NCBI RefSeq assembly: GCF_006088715.1
Contig: NZ_CP030772.1
Location: 744,001 to 808,000, forward strand
DNA: 64,000 bases
Origin: Streptomyces sp. YIM 121038
GTDB taxonomy: Bacteria; Actinomycetota; Actinomycetes; Streptomycetales; Streptomycetaceae
Reading direction: 5' to 3'
Positions within the stretch are counted from its first letter, which is position 1. Each line of letters opens with the position of its first letter. Below, one piece after another: positions 8,191 through 18,206 of this stretch. Both the position numbers and the translations under genes were made by a program. Under the pieces are notes generated by a model. The model saw only the letters and a list, made by a program, of their open reading frames with translations, was not told the origin of the DNA and made no database searches.

Positions 8191-9023
8191 ATGAGGTGTC
8201 GTCCGCGTTCCGTTGTGGTGAGAGCGTCGCTGGCCGCGTTCAGCCTGCTGGGTGCTGCTCTGCCCCTGGCCGCCCCGGCCAGCCCTGCCCTCGCGGCCCC
8301 TGCGGTTGCCCCGGATCCCAGGTGCCCGTCCGGTCCGGGCACCTACTGGTACACCACCGGGACGGACCTCCACTGCCCCTCCGGTACTTTAATGCAACCT
8401 ACATGGACATGGAGGGGATCGGTGCAGGAGGCGGCAGTATCGACGGTGGCCAGATCGCAGTACTGCCGTTGGGCCTGAACGGGGGCGGGGGCGGGGGCGG
8501 CTCGGGTGCCCACGTGGAATGTACCTTCACGGTCATCCCGGACGCCACGGTCAATTTCAAGGTTGGTCCCGGCGTTGAGTCCAACCTGTATGTCTTTCCC
8601 GGCGAGCGCAGTAGTGCGACCCAGGTCCTCCTGAATAGGCGAAACGAGGAGAGGCGGAATCTCCTGACTGCAGAACCAGGATTGGGCGCCGTCGCTAGTA
8701 CTGGGGGCGCTGGTGCGCCCGTCGGATCGTCTACCAATCCTTATGCGAAAGGGAGTTGCCAGAACAGCCAACTCAAGAGCGCCCAGCCCGGAAGCCGGGG
8801 AGGTAACGGCCAAGTCAAAAATCTCCTAGCCGATCCCAGTTCCGGTCCCGCGCAGGGTGGGACTGGTGGTGTGGCGGCAGCGCCGGTACCCGCAAAGTGC
8901 ATTGACCCTGCCACCGGTATTGCTTCCGGTACTGGTGGTAAGGGAGGCAGCTCGGGACTCTTCGGGATCCAGCGCGGTGGGAACAGCCAGTCGGGGTGCC
9001 TGAAGATCGTCATCCGCCGGTAA
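8191..9023 (+). pseudogene. Secreted glycine-rich protein, frameshifted
   Basis: The first frame encodes a clear signal peptide: RPR, then a hydrophobic run ASLAAFSLLGAALPLAAP, then AxA sites. The mature start is WYTTGTDLHCPSGT. At about 8385 (GGTACTTTAATG) the frame must change by one base to continue into the glycine-rich body (GIGAGGGSIDGGQ through GTGGKGGSSGLFG), which ends SQSGCLKIVIRR. The IS630 right end lies 8 bp upstream of the ATG and has replaced any ribosome site. No known family recognised. The frameshift is either a real lesion or a sequencing error in a T run. Confidence 0.6.
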
Positions 9024-9150
9024 CAGCTAAGGTTGCTGGAGGGGTTGACAGTTCCCCCGGGCCAGGCATCTGCCCCTTGCGTGTTGTTGCGGGGGGCCTC
9101 TATGTCCTTCGTCAAGGACGTGGGGCCGAGTTTGAAGCGATTTGGGAGGG

Positions 9151-10365
9151 TCATGCGGCGAGGGTGATGGTGGGGGTTCTTGACTCGTAGAAGGTGCCGT
9201 CGCGGAGCATCGCGAAGAGGACGCTGATGCGTTGGCGGGCGAGTCTGAGGAGGGCTTGTGTGTGGGTCTTTCCGCGGGCTCTTTGCCGGTCGTAGTAGGT
9301 GCGTGATGCCGGGTCGGCGTTCATGCAGGCGAAGGCGGAGAGGAACATGGCGCGTTTGAGCTGCCGGTTTCCGCCTCGTGGCGCGTGTTCGCCATGGATC
9401 GAGGTCCCTGAGGATCTGGTGGTGGGTGCGAGGCCGGCGTAGGAGGCGAGGTGGGCGGCGGTGGGGAAGCCGGTGCCGTCGCCGATGGTGACCAGGAGGA
9501 CGGCTGCGGTCCTCACTCCGACTCCCGGCATCGAGGTCAGGACCGGGTGAAGAGGGTGGGCCTCCAGCAGGGTGCTGATCTGGGCTTCCAGGGCCCGGCG
9601 CTGGTCGTGGACCGCGGTGAGGGAGGCCGCCAGGGACGGGATCACGATGTCGAGGGTGCCCTTGCCGGGAACGATCACGGTCTGCTCGTCGAGGGCTTCG
9701 AAGACGTCATCGATCAGCCGGGCGGCCATGCGCGGGGCCTTGGGCCGGATGACTTCGACGAGTCTGCGGCGGCCGGCCTTCCTCAAAGCGGCGGGGGATC
9801 CGTATCGCTCGAGGAGCCAGGTGACGGCGGGATGGTCGAGCCGTGGATCCAGGACTCGTTCCAGGGAGGGGTGGAACTGGGTGAGCAGGCCGCGTATCCG
9901 GTTGGAGGTGCGGGTGGCTTCCGCGGCGAGGTCCTGGTCGAAGCCGGTCAGGACGGTGAGCTCGGCGGTGATCTCGTCGGTCAGCTCGAGCGAGCGCAGG
10001 GTGTGGGGCATGGTGCGGGCGGCGTCCGCGATGACCGCGGCGTCCTTCGCGTCGGTCTTCGCCTCGCCCGGGTAGAGGTCGGCGATGCGGCGCATGGCGA
10101 GTCCGGGCAGGTAGGCGACTTCGCAGCCTGCGTCGCGGGCGACGGTCAGGGGCAGGGCGCCTATGTACGCGGGCTGGTCGACGATGACCAGGACGGTGCC
10201 GAACTTGGCCTTGAGCTTGTCGAAGACGGCCCGCAGTTTCGGTTCGCTGTTGGGCATCGGCTTGTCGAAGACCTTCTTCCCGGCCGGGGTGACCCCGTGG
10301 CCGTGGTGGGCGGTCTTGCCGACGTCCATCCCGAGGAAGACGCCCACGCCTTCGGTGTCGAACAT
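9151..10365 (-). CDS. IS110-family transposase (DEDD type)
   Basis: 404 residues from the ATG at 10365. The N-terminal RuvC-like domain has FLGMDVGK (first Asp) and GEAKTDAKDAAVIADAAR (late Asp pair). The C-terminal Tnp_20 domain has MPGVGVRTAAVLLVTIGD and the conserved serine region YAGLAPTTRSSGTSIHGEH. The length is usual for the family and the frame is intact, so it could be active. IS110 elements lack long inverted repeats, so the ends are not obvious. The noncoding DNA upstream of the gene would hold the guide (bridge) RNA if this is an IS110-subgroup element. Confidence 0.88.
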   Translation of the reverse strand: MFDTEGVGVFLGMDVGKTAHHGHGVTPAGKKVFDKPMPNSEPKLRAVFDKLKAKFGTVLVIVDQPAYIGALPLTVARDAGCEVAYLPGLAMRRIADLYPGEAKTDAKDAAVIADAARTMPHTLRSLELTDEITAELTVLTGFDQDLAAEATRTSNRIRGLLTQFHPSLERVLDPRLDHPAVTWLLERYGSPAALRKAGRRRLVEVIRPKAPRMAARLIDDVFEALDEQTVIVPGKGTLDIVIPSLAASLTAVHDQRRALEAQISTLLEAHPLHPVLTSMPGVGVRTAAVLLVTIGDGTGFPTAAHLASYAGLAPTTRSSGTSIHGEHAPRGGNRQLKRAMFLSAFACMNADPASRTYYDRQRARGKTHTQALLRLARQRISVLFAMLRDGTFYESRTPTITLAA

Positions 10366-10554
10366 CACACCCTTCCTGAGGTGTTGACCGTGCCGGCCTC
10401 GGCGGTGGCGCCGTGCTCGCGCATTCACGTTATGCAGACCTGCCGCCCGCAGACTGTCCGGCATTGCGCCGGACCGGGTGGTGGCCGGGTCTCTCATCAG
10501 CGTCTCCGACGGCACCTCCCGGGCCCGGCGACACCCCCCCAGGTCATCCGTTCG
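10366..10554 (-). ncRNA. Candidate IS110 bridge (guide) RNA region
   Basis: About 190 bp of noncoding DNA lie directly upstream of the IS110 transposase. In the IS110 subgroup this interval is transcribed as a structured RNA that pairs with target and donor. Assigned by position only; no structure was computed. Confidence 0.3.
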
Positions 10555-10811
10555 ACAGAGGGGACACAGTCATACCGGACCCGGAGGCCAGCGGCCCCAT
10601 TGCAAGACCGCGAAGAACATAACGGGGGCAGGTGGGGTCTGGGAGGTGATGGTGTTGCTGCCACCTGGGCCAGCCGGGCACGGGTGTGCCGATGATGGTC
10701 TTCCAGGTACGGAAGCGTTCGTTCATCTCAGTCCGGTATCCACTCGCTGTGATCAAGTGGCGTCGGGGCCGGAAGAGGGTCGTGTCAATCCCCTCGCTGC
10801 GTGGAGACGAT
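10555..10811. other. Unassigned spacer with a transposon-end-like 13-mer
   Basis: Starts with ACAGAGGGGACAC, which also occurs at 40479-40491 beside the TniQ transposon. The rest (about 240 bp) shows a minus-strand open frame with no recognisable family. It may be a remnant of a transposon end. Confidence 0.35.
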
Positions 10812-11753
10812 CTATGCGGCCGGTCCCTCGGCGAGGGTGGCTCGGTAGTCACGTTCGTAGTCGATCGGGCTCTTGAACCCGCATACGCTGTGTAGCCGCC
10901 TAGCGTTGTAGAAGTCGGTGATCCAGGTGGCGATCCTGATCCGGGCCTCGGTGCGGGTGGCGAAGGTGTGCCGGTAGACGTACTCAACCTTGAGGACGCT
11001 GTTGAACGCCTCGCTCACGGCATTGTCGAAACAAGATCCGACTCTGCCCATGGACTGGACCACGCCGAGCTTGCGGCAGGCCCGCCGGAACTTCCCCGAG
11101 CAGTATTCGCTGGCCCTGTCCGTATGCATGATCACGCCACGGACGTCGCCACCTCGGGTGGCCGCGGCCATGTGCAGGGACGCGACAGCGAGTTCGGCAT
11201 CCTGCCGGGCGCCCATTGCATATCCGAGCAGCCGACGGGAGAACAGACCGATGACGGTGGCGAGGCAGAGCCTGCCCTCGCCGGTGTCGATCTCGGTCAT
11301 GTCGCCCGCCCAGACGAGGCCGGGCTCCTCGGCATGGAAGTCGCGGCGCACGAAGTCCGGGGCCGGCGCCCGCTTGCCCGGCCGGGTCAGGCCCCGGCGC
11401 CGGCAAATTTTCCGCCCGGCCAGACCGAGTTCGGCCATCAGCCTGGCGACGGTGTTCACCGAAACCCGCCATCCTCGGCAGATCAGCTCGATGAACACCT
11501 TCGGCGAGCCGTAGGTGCCGCCCGAGCCGCGGAAGATCTCCTCGATCTCCTCTGCCAGGTGCTGTCGGCGTATCTCCCGCGCGGTGGGCGGACGGTCGCG
11601 CCACTTGTAGAACCACGACTCCGACACCCCCAAAGCGCGGCAGGCGGCTCGGTACGGAATCTTCTGCCCGGCCTTGCAACTGCTGATCACCCCGACCGCG
11701 ACGGCCGGGTCAGCGTCAGCTGCTTCACCCACAAGGCCACGAATCGCTTGCAC
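10812..11753 (-). CDS. IS3-family transposase OrfB
   Basis: The frame contains an N-terminal HTH_21 region (SWFYKWRDRPPTAREIRRQH) and an intact rve integrase core. The three catalytic residues are visible: Asp in WAGDMTEI, Asp in IMHTDRASEY and Glu in FDNAVSEAFNSVLK. The C-terminal TRTEARIRIATWITDFYNAR is typical. OrfB is usually made by frameshifting from orfA, which lies just upstream (minus strand) but is itself frameshifted, so production in cis is doubtful. Confidence 0.88.
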   Translation of the reverse strand: MQAIRGLVGEAADADPAVAVGVISSCKAGQKIPYRAACRALGVSESWFYKWRDRPPTAREIRRQHLAEEIEEIFRGSGGTYGSPKVFIELICRGWRVSVNTVARLMAELGLAGRKICRRRGLTRPGKRAPAPDFVRRDFHAEEPGLVWAGDMTEIDTGEGRLCLATVIGLFSRRLLGYAMGARQDAELAVASLHMAAATRGGDVRGVIMHTDRASEYCSGKFRRACRKLGVVQSMGRVGSCFDNAVSEAFNSVLKVEYVYRHTFATRTEARIRIATWITDFYNARRLHSVCGFKSPIDYERDYRATLAEGPAA

Positions 11754-12052
11754 ACATCACGCTCCCTCTCCAGCTCCCGGATGCCCTTGTCCTTCTCCCT
11801 CCTCTCGGCCCGCAGCCGCTCCAACTCCGACCGCTCACTCTCCCGCAGCCGGCCACCAGGCGGCTCGGCCACCGGCCGGTCCGACGACGGCGAGCCCGTT
11901 TCGCCGGGCCCGCGACACCCAGCTGTGCAGCGTCCCGGCATGGATGCCCAGATCCGCAGCCACCTCCGGAATCGGCTTCCCGGTCTCCAACACGATCCAT
12001 ACCGCCCCCTCGCGGAACTCCGCATCGTAGAGGCGCTTCTTAGAGGACGTTA
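11687..12052 (-). pseudogene. IS3 OrfA, frameshifted
   Basis: One frame reads KKRLYDAEFREGAVWIVLE and GKPIPEVAADLGIHAGTLHS. After about 11895 the sense continues one frame over as DRPVAEPPGGRLRESE and a leucine-zipper-like ERSELERLRAERREKDKGI. A single extra base near 11893 accounts for the break. Confidence 0.75.
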
Positions 12053-12448
12053 AGTCCGTTTCTGGTAGCGGCCGCGTTCGGGTTGGGTGAGGAAGCCTTG
12101 GCGGGTGAGGCGTCCGAGGCGGCTGGGGGTGATGTTGACGGATGCCTCGTCGGTGGGCATGCCGAGGAGTTCGTGCAGGTCACGGGCTCGGAACACCTGG
12201 CCGGGGTGCTGGTTGAAGGCGTTCACGATGGTCTGGTGGGGGGTGTTCGTCTCGGGCGGATCGGGGTCGCCTCCAGCGGGTGCGAGTTCGGCGATGACCT
12301 TGGCGGTGGTGGCCAGGTCCGCGAGTCGTGCTTCGGTCTCGGCCAGGGCGGTGGTCAAGTGCTGTATCTGGTCGTGTAGTTCACCGGCCCGGGCGGCGGT
12401 CTCGTTATGCCGGGCCTGGAGGCCGGCCAGGGGCTCGGTGACGTTCAC
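12050..12448 (-). CDS. Transposase-coupled small protein: coiled coil plus winged helix
   Basis: 132 residues. The N-terminal half is a heptad-rich coiled coil (ELHDQIQHLTTALAETEARL). A Pro/Thr linker leads to a C-terminal winged-helix-like domain (VFRARDLHELLGMPTDEASV, then RLGRLTRQGFLTQPERGRY). The GTG start overlaps the transposase stop (GTGA), so it is translationally coupled to that gene. The same layout is seen in the genes beside both ISKra4 transposases in this window (60055-60603 and 22085-22570). Function unknown; a DNA-binding accessory or regulator of transposition is plausible. Confidence 0.65.
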   Translation of the reverse strand: MNVTEPLAGLQARHNETAARAGELHDQIQHLTTALAETEARLADLATTAKVIAELAPAGGDPDPPETNTPHQTIVNAFNQHPGQVFRARDLHELLGMPTDEASVNITPSRLGRLTRQGFLTQPERGRYQKRT

Positions 12449-12984
12449 GCGGCCAGCCCGAGGGTGTCGCGCCAGGCCGGAGACGGTGTGGTGAGGCGGC
12501 GGGCCATGTTCGCGACCGAGGCCCAGGAGACGCGTGAGGCGGAGGTGTCGGGCCGGTGGTCGTACTCACGGGCCAGACGCCGGTGCAGCATCAACGTGCC
12601 GTTGACCTGCTCCACGATCCACCGCCTGGGCTGGGGGATGAAGCCTTTGCCCTTGTCAGCGGGGTCGCGGCGGACGATCTCGACGTCGTGTCCAGCAGTG
12701 CGCCGTGGATGAGGACCTCGTCCTTGGAGCCCTGGTCCACCAGGGTCTTCTCCAGGCGGTTGCCGCACCGCTCGGCGGCCTGGCCGAGCAGGGCGGTCCC
12801 GGCGGCGTTGTCGTGGGCGGAGGCGGCCATGACGACGACGCCGATGACCAGCCCCATCGCATCGACGGCCAGGCCGCGCTTGCGGCCCGACACCTTCTTG
12901 TGCGCGTCCAGTCCCGTCGTGGTCTTCGGGACACCCGCCGCGGCGCGGACGGACTGGGTGTCGATGATCACGAGGGACGGGTCC
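12445..12984 (-). pseudogene. IS5-family transposase, N-terminally truncated and frameshifted
   Basis: Reads DPSLVIIDTQSVRAAAG with the first catalytic Asp, then GRKRGLAVDAMGLVIGVVV and ASAHDNAAGTALL. Near 12692 the frame shifts and continues VEIVRRDPADKGKGFIPQPR then RWIVEQVNGTLMLHRRLARE. The 5' part is missing beyond the TA at 12985 where another IS630 sits. Confidence 0.8.
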
Positions 12985-12986
12985 TA

Positions 12987-13989
12987 CTGATCTCTTCGGG
13001 GTGTTGTCGGGTGGTGACGTTCCTTGATCCCTGCGGTAAGCCGGGACTATGCGGTATGCGCAGGGTGGAGGGCTGACTCCGGAGCGGCAGCGGTTCCGTG
13101 AAGGGATCCGGTTTGAGGCCGGTCAGCGGTTCGAGCGGGGTGAGAAGACCGCGGCGATCGCGAGGGAATTGCGGGTGAGTGAGCGGTCGGTGGAACGCTG
13201 GCGGCATGCGTGGCGGCACGGCGGCATGGGAGGTCTTGCCTCATCGGGGGCGGCGAAGCTGCCCAAGGTGTCCGATGGCCAGTTCGCCGCTCTGGAGGCT
13301 GAGCTGGCGCGGGGGCCGGCCGCACACGGCTGGGAGGACCAGCGGTGGAAGAAGGAGGTGTGGCCGCAGGTGGAACTATAGCGGCGACGCTCGGGGCCTA
13401 CCTCGTGTTTGAGGACGAGGCCGGATTTGCAATGACGCCGTCCATCGCCCGCACCTGGGCCCGACGTGGCCACACGCCCGTGGTGCAGGTCCGGGGCCGG
13501 TCCTGGCGCCGCTACTCGATCGCCGCAATGTGCTGCTACAAGCCCGGCGAGACCTCAAGGCTGATCTTTCGGCCGAGGCGAAACCCGTCCCCCAATCGCT
13601 CCGGACGCAGGAGCTTCGACTGGTGCGACTACCGCGACCTGGCCGTGCGCGCGCACATCCAGCTCGGCGCCCCCATCGTGCTCGTCTGGGACAACTTGAG
13701 CACGCACAGAGCCGCCGCGCTACGCAAGTACGCCGATGCCCATGACTGGCTCACTATTGTCCACCTTCCCTCCTACGCGCCGGAGTTGAACCCGGTCGAG
13801 GGAGTGTGGTCGCTCCTGCGCAGAGGACCGCTGGCCAGCGTCGCCTTCACCGACGACGACCACCTCGAACGTACCCTCCGCCGCGGACTACGGCACATCC
13901 AGCACCACCCCGAACTCATCGACGGATGCCTCGCCAGCACCGGACTCACCATCACCGACTACCACCCGACAACACCCCGAAGAGATCAG
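12987..13989 (+). mobile_element. IS630-family element B (1003 bp)
   Basis: Near-perfect inverted repeats of about 29 bp start CTGATCTCTTCGGGGTGTTG at 12987 and end at 13989, with TA duplicated on both sides (12985-12986 and 13990-13991). It is a different element from the pair at 7079 and 55655, though its helix-turn-helix half is related. Confidence 0.88.
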
Positions 13990-13992
13990 TAG
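13049..13992 (+). pseudogene. IS630 B transposase, internally deleted and frameshifted
   Basis: The first frame begins MRYAQGGGLTPERQRFREG and has the helix-turn-helix RVSERSVERWRHAWRHGG. It then jumps from WEDQRW straight to KKEVWPQVEL and a stop; about 45 codons found in relatives are missing. The second frame retains all three acidic residues: VFEDEAGFAM, VWDNLSTHRA and PSYAPELNPVEGVWSLLRRG. The stop codon uses bases of the duplicated TA. Confidence 0.8.
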
Positions 13993-14107
13993 GTCACGAA
14001 CGCCTGGCCGGCCACGCGCACTGCGGCATCGCTTCGGAGGACCGACAATTCACGAGCCGGACAGCCCAAAGGCGTCGGTGGGTGATGGGGTCAGGCCCGC
14101 GGTGATG

Positions 14108-15072
14108 CTCCGCAATCATCACTGTGCATGATGGCGCCCTTGAGGCTGCCCCGGGTCCGCTCGGCTGCCGCCAGGGCATCGATGACGAGCTCGGTGCGCA
14201 TGTGGTCGGCCAGGGCCCAGCCCGCAGGCGCCGTGATGCCAGGCCGATCACGGTCGCGAGATAGCAGAACTTCCCGCCGCCGACGCTCACGTATGTGATG
14301 TCGCCGACGTACTTGGTGTTGACTTCCCCGGCGGTGAAGTCGCGGCTGATCCGGTCCGGGGCCTTCGCGGCGGCCGGGTCCGGGACGGTGGTGCGGTGGC
14401 GGCGGCGCAGGCGGACGCCGGCCAGGCCGATCGTGCGCATGACGCGCGCGATGCGCTTGTGGTTGACGTGCTCGCCGTCCTCGCGGAGTTCGGTGGTGAT
14501 CCTCGGGACGCCGTAGGTGCCGTCCGATTCCCGGTGAACGGCGCGTATCCGGGCGGCGAGTTCCGCGTCGGCCGCCTGGCGGGCGGCTCGGTCGGCAGCG
14601 GTCTTGCGCCAGTAGCAGAAGCTCGAGCGGGCGATGGCCAAGACGGTGCACAGCCGCTTCACGCCGTGACGGCGCTGGTGATCTCCAACGAACTGGAAGC
14701 GGTTCACCAGCGCGTCTCCGTCGCGAAATACCGTGCCGCCTTACGCAGGATGTCCCGCTCTTCCTCGAGTTCACGCACCCGCTTGCGCAAGGCAGTCACC
14801 TCCGCCGAATCGGGAGCCGGCGCGGATGGCTGGGTGGCCGAGTGCGAGCCCGCGCGCCGCCCGTCGGCGGCCCGTATCCAGTTCCTGAGCGTCTCGGTGT
14901 TGACCCCCAGAACAGCAGCGACCGACTTGATCGTGGCTCACGGCCGTGAGCGGTACAGCGCGACCACGTCCGCCTAGAACTCCGGCGGATAGTGCTTCAT
15001 CCCCACAGGGACTCCGTTCTCCCAGATCCTCAAGATCCAGTGTCTACGGTGTCCAGGACGCAGGGGCAGGGC
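14108..15072 (-). pseudogene. IS3-family element remnant (orfA with nonsense codon, orfB truncated)
   Basis: OrfB starts near 14707 (MNRFQFVGDHQRRHGVKRLC) and reaches GDITYVSVGGG with the first Asp. It shifts frame near 14225, then breaks off right after the second Asp (GAIMHSD) at about 14115. In orfA a TAG at about 14975 interrupts PPEF-ADVVALY. The outer end (about 15050-15072) resembles the terminus of the relative at 22908-24216. Confidence 0.75.
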
Positions 15073-15203
15073 CCGTGGCACAGCTCGCCTGGAACTCAGG
15101 CATCGTCGAGGACAACGTGAACCGCATCAAGACGATCAAAAGAGCCATGTACGGCAGAGCCTCCTTCCGACTCCTCCGCACCCGTATCTTGCTGCGATCA
15201 TGA
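15073..15203 (+). pseudogene. ISL3 transposase, C-terminal fragment
   Basis: Forty or so codons read LAWNSGIVEDNVNRIKTIKR and ASFRLLRTRILLRS then TGA, the usual end of ISL3 transposases. The same end, followed by the same terminal sequence, occurs in reverse orientation at 51120-51240. Confidence 0.75.
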
Positions 15204-15307
15204 CCCGGGGATTCACGCAATCACGGCCAGATCCGCGATTTTCCCCAGCCTGAACGTTACGCATTGGGCCAGGTGAGGGGCCCCGAAGTTTCCGGACAGG
15301 GACTCAA

Positions 15308-16908
15308 CTTGTGATTTATGGTGTGGCGTCGAATGCGACTCGAACTTGATCAGTGTTTTCGCAGTTCAGCGGACGCGAAGGCGGCCTTCGTCTGATCCTG
15401 TGCTCCGTCACAGAGGCAGAGGAACAGCACGAAGGCCGTGGTTGTGAGTCTGGAGCATCAGGATGTCCTGCGGGATGCGTTCGCGGAAGTGTCACGCTTC
15501 AGGACGGAGTTGTACGCATCTCTGACCGCGCGGGGCGACGCCATGTTCGAGTTGTGTGATGCGTTGTTGTGCACGGACGGGCCAGTGCGGACGCTGGTCG
15601 ATCTCGCACTCGCACCGGAACACCGCCGCGGGCACGGTGCCCTTTACGGTGGCCTGAACCAGGGGCGGATCGATGTCGCCCGATTGCGTCGCGCGCTGGC
15701 CGGGATGCCGCTGCCGAAGGCGGCGGACGGCCGGATCGTCCTGGCCGCGGACGTCTCGCCGTGGCTGCGGCCGGGCGCCGGTACCTGCGCTGACCGGGCC
15801 TTCGGCCACACCTTCGGCCGCGGGGAAGGCAAGCACCAGATGGTCCCGGGCTGGCCCTACTCGTTCGTCGCCGCGCTGGAGACCGGCCGCACGTCCTGGA
15901 CGGCAGTGCTTGACGCGGTCCGTCTGGAGCCCGGCGCTGACGTCGCTGCAGTGGCCACGGTCCAACTCCGCGAGGTCGTCGAACGGCTCGTGGCCGCCGG
16001 CCAGTGGAAGCCGGGTGACCCGAAGGTCCTGGTCGTCCTGGACGCCGGCTACGACGCACCCCGCATCGCCCATCTGCTGGGCGGCCTGCCCGTCGAGATC
16101 CTCGGCCGTCTCCGCTCCGACCGCGTCATGCGGCGCCCGACACCACCACGAGTGTGTCGGCCAGGCCGTCCGCCCAAGCACGGGGGCGAGTTCGTCTTCG
16201 GCGACCCCGCTACCTGGGACACCGAGCAGGTGGTGACCGTCACCGACACCCGGCTCTACGGGAAGGCGACCGCGCAGGCGTGGGACCGACTGCATCCGAG
16301 GCTGACGCGTCGGGCGGCCTGGCTCGACCACGAGGGCCGCTGCCACTCATCGAGGGCACTGTCATCCGCCTGGTCGTGGAGAAGCTGCCCAGCGGCGGGG
16401 TCAACAAGCCGGTCTGGCTGTGGTGGTCGGGCACCGACGCCACCGCGGACGACGTGGACCGCTGCTGGCAGTCCTTCCTGCGGAGATTCGACATCGAGCA
16501 CACGTTTCGCCTGTTCAAGCAGACCCTCGGATGGACCAAGCCCCGGCTTCGCAGCTCGGAGGCGGCCGACCGGTGGACCTGGCTGGTGATCTCCGCATAT
16601 GCCCAGCTTCGGCTCGCCCGTCCCCTGGCCACCGACCTCCGGCGTCCCTGGGAGAAACCGTCTCCGCCGAACAGACTCACACCCGCCCGCGTCCGCAGGG
16701 GTTTCAGAAACCTGCGCACGAAGACCGGCTCTCCGGCCGGTGTACCGAAACCGACACGGCCCGGCCCCGGCCGTCCGCCCGGCTCGAAGAACCACCGCCC
16801 GGCCACCCGCCATGACGTGGGCAGAGTCCTCGCGACCGGCGAGGCCTACGCACGACCCGCCCACCACCAGAAGGGCACGAAACCCCGGCGAACTGGATAA
16901 ATGACAAG
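15308..16908 (+). mobile_element. IS701/IS4-like element (1601 bp) with 5-bp target duplication
   Basis: Inverted ends CTTGTGATTTAT (left) and CTTGTCATTTAT (right, reverse strand) are flanked by CTCAA at 15303-15307 and 16909-16913. It interrupts the IS3 copy 2 leader, so it arrived later. Confidence 0.85.
15438..16900 (+). pseudogene. IS701-like transposase, frameshifted
   Basis: The first frame (GTG start) carries DVLRDAFAEVSRFRTELYAS, LAPEHRRGHGALYGGLNQG and the first Asp region IVLAADVSPWLRPG, then VLVVLDAGYD. At about 16345 one base is lost and the sense continues as PLPLIEGTVIRLVVEKLP and FDIEHTFRLFKQTLGWTKPR, where the third acidic residue is found. Both halves are otherwise well preserved, so the lesion looks recent, or is a sequencing error. 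Confidence 0.8.
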
Positions 16909-16949
16909 CTCAATAGGGTTGCCCTGAACAGGGAACGAGGAAGCACGAT

Positions 16950-17399
16950 GTGGCGTCACTCAGCAAGTACACACCCGAGTTCCGTGAAGAAGCCGTCCGG
17001 GTCGCGCTGAGCTCGAGTAAGACGATCTCCGAAGCAGGCCGCGAGCCCGGGATGAACCCCGAAACCCTCCGGGGCTGGGTGAAGAAACACAAGGCACGCC
17101 AGGAGCCGGCGCCAGACGCGGAACTGACGCTCAGCGAACGAGCACGCCTCAAAGAGCTGGAACGCCGGATCCGCGAAGCCGAGATGGAAAACACCTTCCT
17201 GAAAAAAGCCGCAGCGTACTTCGCGGGGGATCCCCGGCAGCGAGCACGTACGAGTTCATCAACGAGACGCGGCTCGACACGACGGAGTACGCGTACAGCG
17301 TCGGGTACAGGTGCAAGCGACTCGGCGTCTCCAAATCCGGCTACTACGACTGGCGAGGCCGTCCCGAATCCGCGACAGCCGAACGGCGTGAGGAACTGA
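16950..17399 (+). CDS. IS3 OrfA with A6G frameshift site
   Basis: A helix-turn-helix protein: KYTPEFREEAVRVALSSSKT, GMNPETLRGWVKKHKARQ, then a leucine zipper (ARLKELERRIREAEMEN). At 17202-17208 the sequence AAAAAAG forms the classical -1 slippery heptamer in LKK codons. Shifting there enters orfB, which has no start codon of its own until 17663. Functional OrfA is about 90 residues; the rest of this frame is out-of-frame orfB. Confidence 0.85.
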   Translation: MASLSKYTPEFREEAVRVALSSSKTISEAGREPGMNPETLRGWVKKHKARQEPAPDAELTLSERARLKELERRIREAEMENTFLKKAAAYFAGDPRQRARTSSSTRRGSTRRSTRTASGTGASDSASPNPATTTGEAVPNPRQPNGVRN

Positions 17400-18130
17400 A
17401 ACTGCTCATCACGAAGGCGTTCGAGGACTCCGACAGCACCTACGGCCACCAGCGCATCCACGCACAACCGCACCGCCGGGACGTCACCGCCGGCCTGGAG
17501 CCGGTCCGCCGCCTCACGCGCGAACCGGGCCTGGAGCCCTCCCAGCCGAAGCCGAAACGCTTCGGCCTCACCCAGGGCACCCCCGGCCCCGCGCCTGACC
17601 TCGCCGGCCGGAACTTCACCGCCGACGCTCCCGGCCAAAAGCCGGTCGGGGACATCACCTACGTGTCCACCAGTGAGAGGTGGCTGTACCTGGCGACCGC
17701 CATCGACCGCCGCACGAAGGAAGCCATCGGCTACGCCATGGACGACCACTACCACACCCCCCTCACATCCCGGGCCATCCGCAACACAGCCCGGAACAGG
17801 AAACTCACAGACGGCACAATATTCCACTCGGACCGCGGATCGAACTACAGGCCAGCCGAGCACGGTGAGACATTGAAACACCTCGGCCTTCCACGTTCCG
17901 CCGGACGGACCGGGACCTGTTTCAGTAACACTATGACGGCATCATTCTTCGCGGCGCTGAAGAACGAGCGTGTATCCAGAGTGACTTACCTGACACGCGA
18001 AGCCACCCGGCAGGACATCACTCGACACATCGAATCCTGGCACAAACACAAACACCTCCACTCGGCAGTGGGTAACCGCCCACCTCGCGAAGCCCACACC
18101 GAATACCAGACATTGCACATCACGGCGTGA
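17203..18130 (+). pseudogene. IS3 OrfB with catalytic residues lost
   Basis: Read in the -1 frame after the A6G site it gives YEFINETRLDTTEYAYSVGY, SKSGYYDWRGRP, GDITYVSTSERWLYLAT (first Asp) and IFHSDRGSNY (second Asp). The third motif, normally FDNAMAESFF, is FSNTMTASFF: the catalytic Glu is Ala and the preceding Asp is Ser. The middle (HAQPHRRDVTAGLEPVRR) is also diverged. The open frame is intact but the enzyme should be dead. Confidence 0.8.
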
Positions 18131-18206
18131 AGTCATCACCAGACACCTGCCCGGAAAGCGCGAGACCCCTCAGACGAACCTCAAGATCCCCGACAGAGTC
18201 GCTCAG

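Larger units (their letters stand above)
15274..18172 (+). mobile_element. IS3-family element, copy 2, split by an IS701-like element
   Basis: Left terminus TGAGGGGCCCCGAAG at 15274. The right terminus at 18172 is its imperfect inverse (CCGGAAAGCGCGAGACCCCTCA region). Removing the insert at 15308-16908 and one CTCAA restores the left end seen in copy 1 (GGACAGGGAC then CAATAGGGTT). Confidence 0.75.
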
